This document shows positions 35,201 through 44,400 of a stretch of DNA of 64,000 bases, one piece after another. Each line of letters opens with the position of its first letter. The first letter of the stretch is position 1. The notes below the pieces were generated by a model, which was not told where the DNA came from, ran no database searches, and saw only the letters and a list, made by a program, of their open reading frames with translations. Location: assembly GCF_003350325.1 (NCBI RefSeq), contig NZ_QLYZ01000015.1:1-64000 (forward strand), given 5' to 3'. Position numbers and translations under genes: made by a program. The DNA is from Vibrio rhodolitus (lineage in GTDB: Bacteria; Pseudomonadota; Gammaproteobacteria; Enterobacterales; Vibrionaceae).

Positions 35201-38200
35201 ACCACCCAGATTTGATTCTTTAGAGCTGAACTTAACGGAGCTTCGATCAACCGTCGCTCCGGTGATCACGCCGAGATCACCTAATACTACATCTTGTCCA
35301 TCACCGGTGGTCACCGTGTCAGTGCCAAGACCAGCAATGACTAGGTTGTCACCCGCACTGGCTGTAATGATATCGTTGCCTACTATCGTGGTATCAATTG
35401 ACGATGCTTCTAAGACGTATAACGTTTCATCTCGCGTTACTGTTCCGACATCACCAATAATTAAGTCATTACCGTCACCAGCACTCAGGGTATCGTCACC
35501 CTTACCACCTATAATGACATCAATGGCTGAAGAAGCTGTGATGTTGTCGTTGTCGCCTTTTTCAATATAAGTTGAAACAATATCTGCAACTGGGTTGTCG
35601 CCTATGGTGGTGCCAGCTGGTTGAATATCCGCATGGTCACCAACCAAAATATTGTTGCCGACAGCATCTTGTGCGCTTTGTGGAGAGGCTGTAATTGTGT
35701 CAGCACCAGATCCGCCAATCACCGTGTTGCTGCCGCCAGCAGCATCTATGGTATCGTCACCATCTTGGTTTGAGTGGACAGAAGACACCGATTTATAAGC
35801 GGCACTAAATGCCGTCTCACGGATCACTTTACCGTGGTCGCCGAGTATAATGTCACTGCCTTGACCACCATCTAGAATGTCATTACCTGCACCGCCGAAG
35901 ATAAGGTCACGTCCGGCACCACCAGTAATGGTGTCTTGGGTATTAGTTACAGCACTACTAAACTCTGTTGCTTCTGAAACAAACTCACCTAGCGTACCGG
36001 CATCCGCTCCATCTACATAACCGTTATCGCCAATTAGGACATCTAAACCGTCGCCACCATCGATATTATCAGAGCCTGCACCGCCAAGAATAATATCCTG
36101 TCCAAAACCACCTTCAATTTTATCGTTCCCACCCACGGTTCCAGTTGCTTCTGCAAAGATAATATTTGATGCGCCTAGACCAATTTCGCCGAGATCAGCG
36201 ATGATGCTGTCATTACCACTTTCACCATAGATTTTGTCAGCACCTGAGCCTGCAATGATCTTGTCATCACCATCACCACCATAAATGGTATCACTGCCGC
36301 CCGAGCTATTGCTTGATTTAATGGAAATGTTATCAGCTTCACCACCATCAGCTAAGATAAGGTCATCACCGAGCCCACCATGAATTTCATCATTGCCACT
36401 ACCAGCGATGATAAGGTCATCACCTCGGTCACCGATTATTGTGTTATTGCCACCAGTGGTCTCGAGTATGTCATCACCAATACCACCATCAATATAATCA
36501 TTGCCTGAGCCTGTAGTAATGATGTCATCACCATCGTCGCCGTAGACATTATTATTACCACTTCCGGTCGTGATAGTGTCATTACCGTCGCCACCGTAAA
36601 TGGTATAATTTCCAGAACCCACAACAATGGTATCGTGACCCGAACCGCCGCGAATCGTCACATTAGTCGAAGAGGTACTAGCTAACATCGCCGCAGCGAA
36701 TGCAGTTGTGGTATTGAAGTAGACTTTGTCGTCACCAGTACCGGTGTCGATATCAATATCGATAGTGCTATTTACATTTTCAAATCGCAGCACATCATTG
36801 CCAGCCCCGGACTTAATTACGATCTGATTTACATCGTCAAAGACTTGACCTTTCTGTCCATCTTCATAGAAATCTGAAAAAACAAGGATCTTTCCATCGT
36901 CTCGTTGGACGATACGAACTTCTTCGTTGCCGTCGATAAGATCGCCCACCGTTCGATCACCCGCGTAATCACCGATATTTAGAATTAGCTTACCGTTTTC
37001 TACATTACCTAAGGCAAGCTCTGGTTCGTAGTTGTGGCTAAAGTCGATAATGGTTTGTTCTGGTAAAATAGCCCAAGAGTCACCACCGATTCGCTCTTTA
37101 CCAAACACATAGTTAAAGTAGATATCGAAATAGACATCGATACCTGCAGTGATTTTTCCTTCTATCTCAAACAGGTATTCTGGTGTTTCGGTAATCAACT
37201 TAATAAATTCAGAAGCGCGAATTTTGCCATCTTGGTTCGGATCAGTTAGATCAGCTTCAAAACTTGCACCTAAGTATCCTTCAACACCTGCTTTGAATAA
37301 AAAGAGGTTTACGTTTGCATCAAGCGCTATCGAGGCATCAAACCAAGCTTCTGGTTTTTCCTTGCCATTCTCGTAATCAGCAATATAGAAGCCGTCGAGA
37401 ATGTATTTGGAATTGCCACTTTCGATCATTTTGACAAAGCCGCTAGTGTCATAGCCAAAGGCAAGATCGAAGCCTAAGTCAACATTGATAACAACATCGG
37501 CATTTAAGCCAACTTTTGGTACACCAGGTATTTTCGCACCGATGGTTTTCTCAAATGACAGAGCGAAGGATGGGAAATGCCACAAGAATAAATCTATGTT
37601 CTCCAAGTCTCCGGAAAGAAGGCGCAGTGCCATCATAGGATCAGTTAAGATAGGTAGAGAGAGCCCATACTTAGTCTCTGAATTGCTTGACTCGCTACTA
37701 GACGTCTCTCCCTTAAGCGCATTGCCAATATCGCCCATGCCACTATATGGATCATTAGCGTTGAAATCCCCTCCCGATAAATTAGCGAGGTCAAACTCAT
37801 GCTCGCTCATTCCACCTGAAAATGGATCTGCTTCCTTGCCGAAGTCATACGTGCCAAAATTGATAGTTAGATCTGTTTTTTCGTTTAGAAGTTCAATTAA
37901 CTCACTGACTTGATTGACGGTATCGATAAACTTAATCGCGCTGTCAAAACTTGGATTTGCCCCGGAAGCCATCTTGCCGATATCTAGTAATGAAGTATTA
38001 CCCAAAATATCTGACACGCCTGGGATTGGCGAAGTGATAAAATCGAGCACCGGGCGAATAGGATCAAGCGCATCATCAACAAAGCCGAGAACTGGCTTTA
38101 AGAATCCTTCAAGAAACTCACCGACATCTAAAGTAATATCCCGAAGCTCAAATGCCTCAACATTCATTACTTCACGAGGTTCACCATAGAGAACTTTCTC

Positions 38201-41200
38201 ATAGGAGTGGTCAAAATAGAGATTAGCGCTAATGGCAGGCAAACTCACTGGCAATACGTCATTAAAGCCAGCATCGATATCTAAATTGAGCAAGGTCTCA
38301 AATTTAGCAATCGCCTCTACCATGTATTTCTGACCTTTTAATTCATCAAAGGTCATGATGCCATCGTCGTTGCCATCTTTAAGGTCAATGCCAATGGTGC
38401 CGGTTAACGAGGTAGAGTTCCCCCCGTCATCTTTGTTGTTTGACACTGATGCTTGCAAAATACCTAAGCTTGCAGAAAGCTCCGGCATATCAGAAAAATC
38501 AGCAGCAATAATCAGTTCAAGCTCATTGCGATCGATTCCATCGACCACACCATCATCAAGATAGAAGCCATCTTCTATACTAAAACCAAAGCCAAGTTCC
38601 ATTTTGGCAACCGCACTAACGCCGATCGTGCCATCTTCAACACTTAAGCCTAAACCGGGGAAGCCAAAATCTGCATCTAATGCTATGTCGGTATTGAACA
38701 GTTCATATTCAAAAGCCATCGTAAAATCGACCGACTTGGAATCTAAGTTCTCGTTACCCGTTACTTTGACACCTTGCCATCCTAGTGCGTTTAACTGCTC
38801 TTCAAGTACGCTGGCAATCAAAGTAGACGTTGTCGGTGGTACGCCTGGATAATTGAGCTTGAACTCCTCAAGCTCTTGCCAGAGAGCGGGTACAATAGCG
38901 TTGCGCAGATTGGAGATGAAATCACCCGCGCCTTCAAGAGCATTGCCAATAACCGGGATTTCAAATCCAAACACACTATCGGTAAGAATTTTATCTAGCG
39001 AAGCGAAGAAAGTATCAAGCCCACTAATTAGTATTTCTGGATTGTTGAGGAAATTGAGTTCTTCGAGCATCGAAGCAAAATCTGGCGCTTCGATATGCAC
39101 TTGGCGATCATCGCTGGCAAAATCGCTGACATTGACAACCAAGTCACCAACTTTTACACCGGCAACGTAAATAGGTAATAAGGCTTGAGCACCACCGGAT
39201 AGCGATGTTTCTACAAAGTCACCATTTACGCTGTCAAATTCACTGAAGAAGAGTAGCGAATCACCATCATCTAGATCATTGGGATTCTGGTCAAAAATGC
39301 CAAATTTAAACTCGATGTTGTTGTCGTCTTTGTTCGCATCATCAAGGGACACATTTCCGTCTGCTGTGATAGTAAAATCATCACTCTTTACCTCTTTATC
39401 ACTATCACCTGAAACCACAACCGTGCCGTCACGAACTTCAAGCTCTAATGCGCCAAGATAAGTACTAAAATCTAAGTCAGTACTGGTAATTTCAGCGTTT
39501 ACCTTTAACCCTGTTTCGTTAGTATCTAAGAAGAATCTATCCCCTTCAGACCCTACAGTAAGCTGTGAAGATTTCGATTGACCATCAACCAGTTCAAGGT
39601 CCGCCAAGCCTAGCGCATGAAGTATATCGCTCGTTGATCCACCTTCAACCACTAAAGTCACGTGTTCTTTCGGGGTCTCAACTAACGCAATTTTTTCTCC
39701 ATTTGCAAAGCCCAACTTGTCCCACGCGGTAGAGTCAGTGGTTAGTGAGAGTGAACCTTGGTCATCTGAGCTAAATTCAAGCAAATCACTCCAGAATAGA
39801 CGCTGTTCAACACCTCCTGAGTCACTAAAACTAATCAAACCTTTGCTTAGTTCGCGGTTCATCTCTTTGACCCACTTAGCAAGGTCTCTTTCAGTATCTG
39901 CCTCTAGTGACAGTTGAATCGTTTGTTCGCCAATAACAATGTCAAATTGAATCGCAGCTTTGGGATCGAAATCAACGGGCAAGCTATCAAAACTAAACGA
40001 GGCAGGCGGTGTCACTTCAGCAGACGTTTCACCAAGAGAATTAAGTCCGTTGATGTTGTTCGTAAGCTCGGCAGTGTGATCAGTCAATACAATTTGACCA
40101 TCTTCCAGGCTGGCTTCCAGCTTACCTTCTACATGTATTGCTGCGACCAAATCACCAAGCGTTGCGGTTGACAGATCAAGCCCATCCAAGTCTAACTCTA
40201 AAACTTCACCATTCTTAAGAGTAAAAGTCAGATCAGCCGCGTCCGTCTTATCTGTTGGTAGACCTTGTCCATTATTTAGTTCACTGAGCAAAGTATCGCG
40301 ATTGGCTGGCGTGGTGGCAGAAGAGAGCTTTATCCCCATTAATGCGGTTAAACTGCTCGAAAGCGTTAAATCCAGTTGACCACCAGCCCCAACTCCAATT
40401 AAATTCGTCAACCCTTCAAGCGGCCCGCGTAACTCACTTGGCAGGCTTTGGATAAGGTCTTCAAGATTAACATTGAGGGCAAGATTTTCCTCAAGTCCCA
40501 AAAGTTTATAGTCCAGATCCAATAAAATAACCGGACCTTGGCTTTGATAATCTAACTCATAACGAATATCAAAAGCTTCTGCTGGTATCCCCAGCAATTT
40601 CTCGATTTCAGACTCAACCAGATCCAACGCCATATTCGGGTCATCTTCAGCTTGGTCTAGTTTAGCGGCCAAATCACCGGTAACGTCCAAAATATCTTTC
40701 AAACTCACATCGATAAGCGGCAGCGCGGCATCATAAAACCCAGCGCCAAGCAGACTGTCTAACGTCGCTAGAATGGTTTGTAAACCCTCGACCATGTCCG
40801 CATAACTCATCGAAGAAAGTGAGCCAATTGAATCTAAGCCTTGGATATCGTAGTTCACGACAGGAGCAGAAAGCTCACCATTTTCCCATTCTGGTAAATC
40901 AATAGTCAAAGACGCGCCAAAATCACCCAGCGGAACAGCAACATCACCTTGTGCCACGACATCACTAATCGTAAGTTGACCAAGTACATCACTCTCTTTG
41001 CCACCGAAATAGTCCGCTGAAGCAATAGATTCGACGGTTCCTTCATTCGCAGCATCAAGCAATTGATTGATATCAATACGGGTATCATCATCCGCTAGAA
41101 ACACGCCAGTACCGAGTGATATGTAACCATTCAAATGACCATCGACACCCAACATACCTATATTTGCAGATATATCGACATCCTTTATGTCCGCCGTGAT

Positions 41201-44110
41201 AACGGCGGACAACCCTGTATCTTCAAGAAAGACACGGTCTCCAATATTTTGCCCGTGCAGATCACCACTGACAATTTGCCCATTGGCATTAACTGAACCA
41301 CTCAAACCAAGTACTTGTGAAACTAATGAATCACCTGTGAGTAGTACTGAAAACTCAACATTGCTTAATGCCATGCTCCCCATGCCAAATGCTTTGGCTG
41401 CAGAAGATTTGAATACACGCAACACATTGCCATGCTCATCTTCTTCACTTGTCACATCCAAGATAGTGTCTGGGGTAAAGACAATTCGAAACTCATTTTC
41501 GCTGGAGTTTTTTGCGACAGAAATGATTTGTCCCCAGTTTAAATTACTGGCATTAACCGATGAATTGAGATCAGATTGAGATAAATTGAGGTCAGCAAGC
41601 TCAAGCTTCAAGCCTGCCAAAGTAGCATTAAAATCAGAGATAAATCCATCCAGGTCTCTACCAGCTTCAGCTGCAACCGTGATAACGATTGGATCTAAAC
41701 CACCAATAGTAATCACAAACTGCGATGCTTTACTGGGTGACCAGTCATCAGCCATCTGCGTGGCTTGCAAGGAAGCATTTTTAGCGTCTTTCTCTTTCAG
41801 ATTGATCACTGACTGATACTCATCGCCATTCATCCCCGGTCTTGACGTTATTGGACCGTCAGAAATAACCGGATCTGGCGAAGTTGCCAGCTGAGTAATC
41901 ACGATCTTTTGTGACTCACTATCATAGCTTGCTTCAAAAGCACCACCTGCAGCATTATTGATATTAGCAATAACCGTCTGGATGGTATCTTCGCTGCTTA
42001 CTTGTACTTCCACCAACTCACCAGTGGGAGACATAAACGTCAGCTCTGCGCCATCGCCACTCGCCTCAATGCCTTCGCTCCAAATTTTGAGATCACCAAG
42101 AACGCTATCAGCAGTGACACCTGAACCTTCACCCAAAGGATTGAGATCCAGTCCCAACGTCATATCAAATACAGCGTCGGTTTCAAGTTTAATAGTGCCA
42201 TCAGAGCTAATGCCAGTCAGATCACCAAGTGACAGACCGTCACTGAAGTCATGCTCAATCGACACTTTCGGCAGTGAAAAACTCAAATCAAATTTCAGGG
42301 CATTATCTTCAAAGCGCAGATTAAGTGAATCGGCGAGCTGTTTGATTTGCTCAGGAGTGGCGTTAGCAACATCATTGCCAAGGGCTTTGGCAAATGCGAG
42401 TACAACATCGTCGATAGAATCGACAGTCAGGTGATTTTTAGGATCTGAGACGTTAATTGCTTTAGTTGAATCAATCTCAGCATAATCGTCGATAAATCTG
42501 AGTTGGTTATCTTGCTCTACAACCCTAAGCCTCAATTTGCGATCATCTGTATTGTTGCCGACCTGGACGTAAAAGCTACTCTTCGACGCGATGGCGATAT
42601 TCAAAGCCGAAACCAATTCAGCTACTGTCGAAATCTCAGGATTACTTTCTGTTGGATACCATTTTATCGACTCTCGGGTTCCATCACTCAAGGTGATGAC
42701 AAAACTGAAATCGCTTGAGATTGGGTGTAGTAAATTGCCAGCATCATCGGCTTTGATTTCTGAACCTAAGTAATCTGCTGCTGAAGGATTTCCTTCTTGC
42801 TGATTTGCTTCAGTGAGCCCAACCGAGTCTTGCACCGAAATAAACGCATCCAATAGATTGGTTTGCAAAGACTCTCTAAGCGAGAACAACTCCGACAGCT
42901 CTAGGTCAGATAGAAACGGAATATCAACTTTAAACGCATCGTGGTCAAAAATCGTGTCGATACGATCAACTAAACTCTCTAGCGCCGCATATAACGTGTG
43001 TGCATCAAACAGCGTAAGATCGGATAGCTGCTCTTGCATTTCGATGGTCGCATTCTCAAGTTGATGATCGGTGGCAGTTATCACTGAGATAGCAGCATCG
43101 GCTGGTATATCTAAACCGTTCACCAATTGGTCTTGGTGTAGCGAAAGTTTCAAGTCGACGATTTGCGAGTTTTCGTCATAGGTAAAATCTGGGTTATTGA
43201 TTAGGTCTGCGGCATTTAGAGCGGGATCAAGAACAATTGATTTTGGCAGTTCTACTGTCACCCCTAACGTATAGCTCAGTTCTTTGTTTGCTACTGGAAG
43301 GCCTCCTTCTAGACCTTCCAGTCCACCTTCGCCAATATCAAAATCAAATAAGCCAAGTTTAATTAATGCACCTGTTAATTCGGCGCTAACGCTCAAGCTA
43401 GTATCAATATTTAGTGAGTCAAATGCCGCGTTACCAGCATTAAACGTGAAACCAAAGTTAACAGTATGATCTACTTGGGCATCGGCATAGTCTGCGTAAA
43501 CTAACTTTATTCCTTCACCCAGACCGGACAAATCTAATTGCAGATCATCAGTACTGAGTAATACAGTATCAAATGAAAAGTCCACGTCCCAAGTGTTACC
43601 CACTTTTGTAACAGTTATTCCTTTACTACCAAATGTTTCATTGAGAAATTTCTGATACTGCAACTCTTCGCTCTCGGCGTCATCTGTAATATCAAGAGCG
43701 AAATCTGTGAGGAATTTGTTGGTAACGGTCTCAGTTATAATTTCACTGTACTCGAGAATACTACCTAACTGCCCATTAAAACCCTCACTCTCTGGGTCTA
43801 TAAATGGCAATTGATTTGAACCATTATTGATTGCTTCGACGTTCTCTAACTGGGTAAGAAATGCATCAAACTCTAGCAACTGCTCTCTCAAGCTATCATG
43901 CAGAGCTTGAATATCATTGGCAGATAGAGTTTCAGCAGAAAGCAACAACCTTGGTTCCATGGATTCAAAAACGGTCGCTCGTACTCCCCCATCTATCGGG
44001 TGCGGGCGATGTTCTATCGTTGTTCCGCGCTTATTGGTATTTAGTTTGTTGTGAACAGAGCGAAAGAGCTTGTTTGTACGAAAGCCGTTTTTAATTCCTA
44101 GACCAACCAT
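32267..44110 (-). CDS. Giant EPRLLL-motif RTX-type surface/secreted protein
   Basis: A 3947-residue acidic protein, the largest gene in the window. The N-terminus lacks a Sec signal but carries FESMEPRLLLSAE (residues 48-60), resembling the LEPR-XLL element found at the start of giant exported proteins. Residues about 70-2430 are repetitive beta-rich segments with recurring ALGLADLELVDG-, SLTTDSTAW- and LEDTGLSAVITADI-type motifs and two EF-hand-like loops. Residues about 2450-3650 form an RTX-type array (GGxGxDxI/L nonapeptides, for example GGDGNDTITTGSGNN) that would bind calcium, with three near-identical 118-residue units. The C-terminus has a Pro/Ser/Gly/Asn linker. I use the ATG at 44110, ten bases after AAGGA; a TTG at 44119 is too close. 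Probably an adhesin-like export substrate of the downstream genes; function is inferred. Confidence 0.9.
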   Translation of the reverse strand: MVGLGIKNGFRTNKLFRSVHNKLNTNKRGTTIEHRPHPIDGGVRATVFESMEPRLLLSAETLSANDIQALHDSLREQLLEFDAFLTQLENVEAINNGSNQLPFIDPESEGFNGQLGSILEYSEIITETVTNKFLTDFALDITDDAESEELQYQKFLNETFGSKGITVTKVGNTWDVDFSFDTVLLSTDDLQLDLSGLGEGIKLVYADYADAQVDHTVNFGFTFNAGNAAFDSLNIDTSLSVSAELTGALIKLGLFDFDIGEGGLEGLEGGLPVANKELSYTLGVTVELPKSIVLDPALNAADLINNPDFTYDENSQIVDLKLSLHQDQLVNGLDIPADAAISVITATDHQLENATIEMQEQLSDLTLFDAHTLYAALESLVDRIDTIFDHDAFKVDIPFLSDLELSELFSLRESLQTNLLDAFISVQDSVGLTEANQQEGNPSAADYLGSEIKADDAGNLLHPISSDFSFVITLSDGTRESIKWYPTESNPEISTVAELVSALNIAIASKSSFYVQVGNNTDDRKLRLRVVEQDNQLRFIDDYAEIDSTKAINVSDPKNHLTVDSIDDVVLAFAKALGNDVANATPEQIKQLADSLNLRFEDNALKFDLSFSLPKVSIEHDFSDGLSLGDLTGISSDGTIKLETDAVFDMTLGLDLNPLGEGSGVTADSVLGDLKIWSEGIEASGDGAELTFMSPTGELVEVQVSSEDTIQTVIANINNAAGGAFEASYDSESQKIVITQLATSPDPVISDGPITSRPGMNGDEYQSVINLKEKDAKNASLQATQMADDWSPSKASQFVITIGGLDPIVITVAAEAGRDLDGFISDFNATLAGLKLELADLNLSQSDLNSSVNASNLNWGQIISVAKNSSENEFRIVFTPDTILDVTSEEDEHGNVLRVFKSSAAKAFGMGSMALSNVEFSVLLTGDSLVSQVLGLSGSVNANGQIVSGDLHGQNIGDRVFLEDTGLSAVITADIKDVDISANIGMLGVDGHLNGYISLGTGVFLADDDTRIDINQLLDAANEGTVESIASADYFGGKESDVLGQLTISDVVAQGDVAVPLGDFGASLTIDLPEWENGELSAPVVNYDIQGLDSIGSLSSMSYADMVEGLQTILATLDSLLGAGFYDAALPLIDVSLKDILDVTGDLAAKLDQAEDDPNMALDLVESEIEKLLGIPAEAFDIRYELDYQSQGPVILLDLDYKLLGLEENLALNVNLEDLIQSLPSELRGPLEGLTNLIGVGAGGQLDLTLSSSLTALMGIKLSSATTPANRDTLLSELNNGQGLPTDKTDAADLTFTLKNGEVLELDLDGLDLSTATLGDLVAAIHVEGKLEASLEDGQIVLTDHTAELTNNINGLNSLGETSAEVTPPASFSFDSLPVDFDPKAAIQFDIVIGEQTIQLSLEADTERDLAKWVKEMNRELSKGLISFSDSGGVEQRLFWSDLLEFSSDDQGSLSLTTDSTAWDKLGFANGEKIALVETPKEHVTLVVEGGSTSDILHALGLADLELVDGQSKSSQLTVGSEGDRFFLDTNETGLKVNAEITSTDLDFSTYLGALELEVRDGTVVVSGDSDKEVKSDDFTITADGNVSLDDANKDDNNIEFKFGIFDQNPNDLDDGDSLLFFSEFDSVNGDFVETSLSGGAQALLPIYVAGVKVGDLVVNVSDFASDDRQVHIEAPDFASMLEELNFLNNPEILISGLDTFFASLDKILTDSVFGFEIPVIGNALEGAGDFISNLRNAIVPALWQELEEFKLNYPGVPPTTSTLIASVLEEQLNALGWQGVKVTGNENLDSKSVDFTMAFEYELFNTDIALDADFGFPGLGLSVEDGTIGVSAVAKMELGFGFSIEDGFYLDDGVVDGIDRNELELIIAADFSDMPELSASLGILQASVSNNKDDGGNSTSLTGTIGIDLKDGNDDGIMTFDELKGQKYMVEAIAKFETLLNLDIDAGFNDVLPVSLPAISANLYFDHSYEKVLYGEPREVMNVEAFELRDITLDVGEFLEGFLKPVLGFVDDALDPIRPVLDFITSPIPGVSDILGNTSLLDIGKMASGANPSFDSAIKFIDTVNQVSELIELLNEKTDLTINFGTYDFGKEADPFSGGMSEHEFDLANLSGGDFNANDPYSGMGDIGNALKGETSSSESSNSETKYGLSLPILTDPMMALRLLSGDLENIDLFLWHFPSFALSFEKTIGAKIPGVPKVGLNADVVINVDLGFDLAFGYDTSGFVKMIESGNSKYILDGFYIADYENGKEKPEAWFDASIALDANVNLFLFKAGVEGYLGASFEADLTDPNQDGKIRASEFIKLITETPEYLFEIEGKITAGIDVYFDIYFNYVFGKERIGGDSWAILPEQTIIDFSHNYEPELALGNVENGKLILNIGDYAGDRTVGDLIDGNEEVRIVQRDDGKILVFSDFYEDGQKGQVFDDVNQIVIKSGAGNDVLRFENVNSTIDIDIDTGTGDDKVYFNTTTAFAAAMLASTSSTNVTIRGGSGHDTIVVGSGNYTIYGGDGNDTITTGSGNNNVYGDDGDDIITTGSGNDYIDGGIGDDILETTGGNNTIIGDRGDDLIIAGSGNDEIHGGLGDDLILADGGEADNISIKSSNSSGGSDTIYGGDGDDKIIAGSGADKIYGESGNDSIIADLGEIGLGASNIIFAEATGTVGGNDKIEGGFGQDIILGGAGSDNIDGGDGLDVLIGDNGYVDGADAGTLGEFVSEATEFSSAVTNTQDTITGGAGRDLIFGGAGNDILDGGQGSDIILGDHGKVIRETAFSAAYKSVSSVHSNQDGDDTIDAAGGSNTVIGGSGADTITASPQSAQDAVGNNILVGDHADIQPAGTTIGDNPVADIVSTYIEKGDNDNITASSAIDVIIGGKGDDTLSAGDGNDLIIGDVGTVTRDETLYVLEASSIDTTIVGNDIITASAGDNLVIAGLGTDTVTTGDGQDVVLGDLGVITGATVDRSSVKFSSKESNLGGNDTISTGDGADVVIAGNGDDDIESGDGADIVLGDNGVVTGQAEFSYDEKIEADVVTSWEFVEVNSGSNADEQHGGNDTIDSGSDDDIVIAGAGDDTVTGGAGHDVLLGDLGIVVPANGQTSDVIAHNAANGGKDTIFGNDGNDVIAGGGDDDTINAGNDNDLVLGDNGIVSRTDEISGWNLVSIESTEESQGGNDTIDAGSGNDVVIAGSGGDSVTGGSGHDVLLGDLGIVIPANGQTPDVVARNAANGGKDTIFGNDGNDVIAGGGDDDTINAGNDNDLVLGDNGIVSRTDEISGWNLVSIESTEESQGGNDTIDAGSDNDVVIAGSGGDSVTGGSGHDVLLGDLGIVIPANGQTPDVVARNAANGGKDTIYGNDGNDVIAGGGDDDIINAGSGHDLVLGDNGMVTRTDETSGWNLVSIESTEESAGGNDNIDAGSGNDVAIAGAGDDTVTGGLGHDVLLGDLGIVVPANGSRADIVSRNAELGGDDVISGGDGHDVIIGSHGQDELDGDAGNDVILGDSGYVIRNSAQQALKIETTQVNIGDDDTILAGEGDDFVFGGQGDDTISGEQGRDIMFGDAGYQLNDANWVARSMVSTDFSVGGNDTIFGNQGEDFAIGGIGNDYLTGDEGRDTLIGDQGEFKWKSNGHRESAKTIAQANINGQFNDELHGGTGNDNLFGGRVNDELYGGLGSDILVGDEGNIFFKNDLEFIAQSKESFTGGADTMHLGTWANNAEGVDLSPDFLLGGEQPNFNFADALLDMILHENAHVELNPKRIGEWDEPPFLGDPVATTTDDFFSLAGEMDQLIDEIDKTQAKPMQLNEAKSSRGSINPDNNVLARSGENAAQTNNVVTLKESNPTVGQENDLLSEVVGEDVSTPVSSTASGAPASTPSVSAPSNQGQPSGAGSPEAGASGNQNGQPNSGAQPNSTPDAGNDDSTDLEDQVSNLLFFDAQLGLWIKAQPEGELRIQDNQPKVRII
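33110..36760 (-). repeat. RTX-type Asp/Gly repeat-coding array
   Basis: About 3.6 kb of coding repeats for glycine-aspartate nonapeptides, arranged in blocks separated by spacers that begin with VxxD/LGDxG. The DNA shows repeated variants of ATCACCACCACC and CATCATTACC on the plus strand. This regular spacing is a coding repeat, not a CRISPR array. Confidence 0.9.
33787..34848 (-). repeat. Three 354-bp tandem coding units in the RTX array
   Basis: The interval repeats with a period of 354 bases (118 codons). The units starting at 34141 and 34495 are nearly identical in DNA; for example the stretch beginning CATTTGCTGGGATCAC recurs at exactly +354. The unit before them is more diverged. Such identity suggests recent duplication or gene conversion and could allow length change by recombination. 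Confidence 0.85.
37208..37243 (-). other. EF-hand-like loop in giant protein
   Basis: The twelve codons encode DPNQDGKIRASE, an exact match to the EF-hand calcium loop pattern (D-x-N-x-D-G-x-I-x-x-x-E). A second loop, DGNDDGIMTFDE, is encoded at 38342-38377. Both lie outside the RTX array. Confidence 0.7.
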
Positions 44111-44400
44111 TGGCTGCAAATCCTTTTAGTCGATGGCGTGTTAGTAACTTAATGCATTTATGTTGCAAATAATGGTAGGAAATTACACATTTTTCCTGAA
44201 TGAAAGTCAAAGTCGGGATGTGAATAAATGTATAAGATTATTAATAACGAGTTTCACATCACAAGATTTACTACACAATCGTATAATAAATGTACATAGG
44301 CTGAGAACAGTTGCCTACACAGTACATTTTTTAGCGACATGCCACACATATGAACCATTCTTGAAATTCTGCGTAGAACCAACAACGAACAAGAGGGGTT
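44111..44400. promoter_or_regulatory. Divergent promoter region, giant gene/cryptochrome
   Basis: About 290 AT-rich bases between two divergent genes. AATAAATGTA occurs twice (near 44225 and 44286). No known operator was recognised and no gene is seen. Confidence 0.5.

Noticed and set aside
35097..35570. Long plus-strand open frame (157 codons) opposite the RTX array, with many similar ones up to 40 kb
   Set aside because: It is antisense to the repeat region; its Ser/Pro-rich composition is what the complement of Gly/Asp repeats gives, and there is no ribosome binding site or family similarity.
33110..36760. Repeats resembling a CRISPR array
   Set aside because: The repeats are in-frame codons for GGxGxD peptides with variable spacing and no unique spacers or cas genes.
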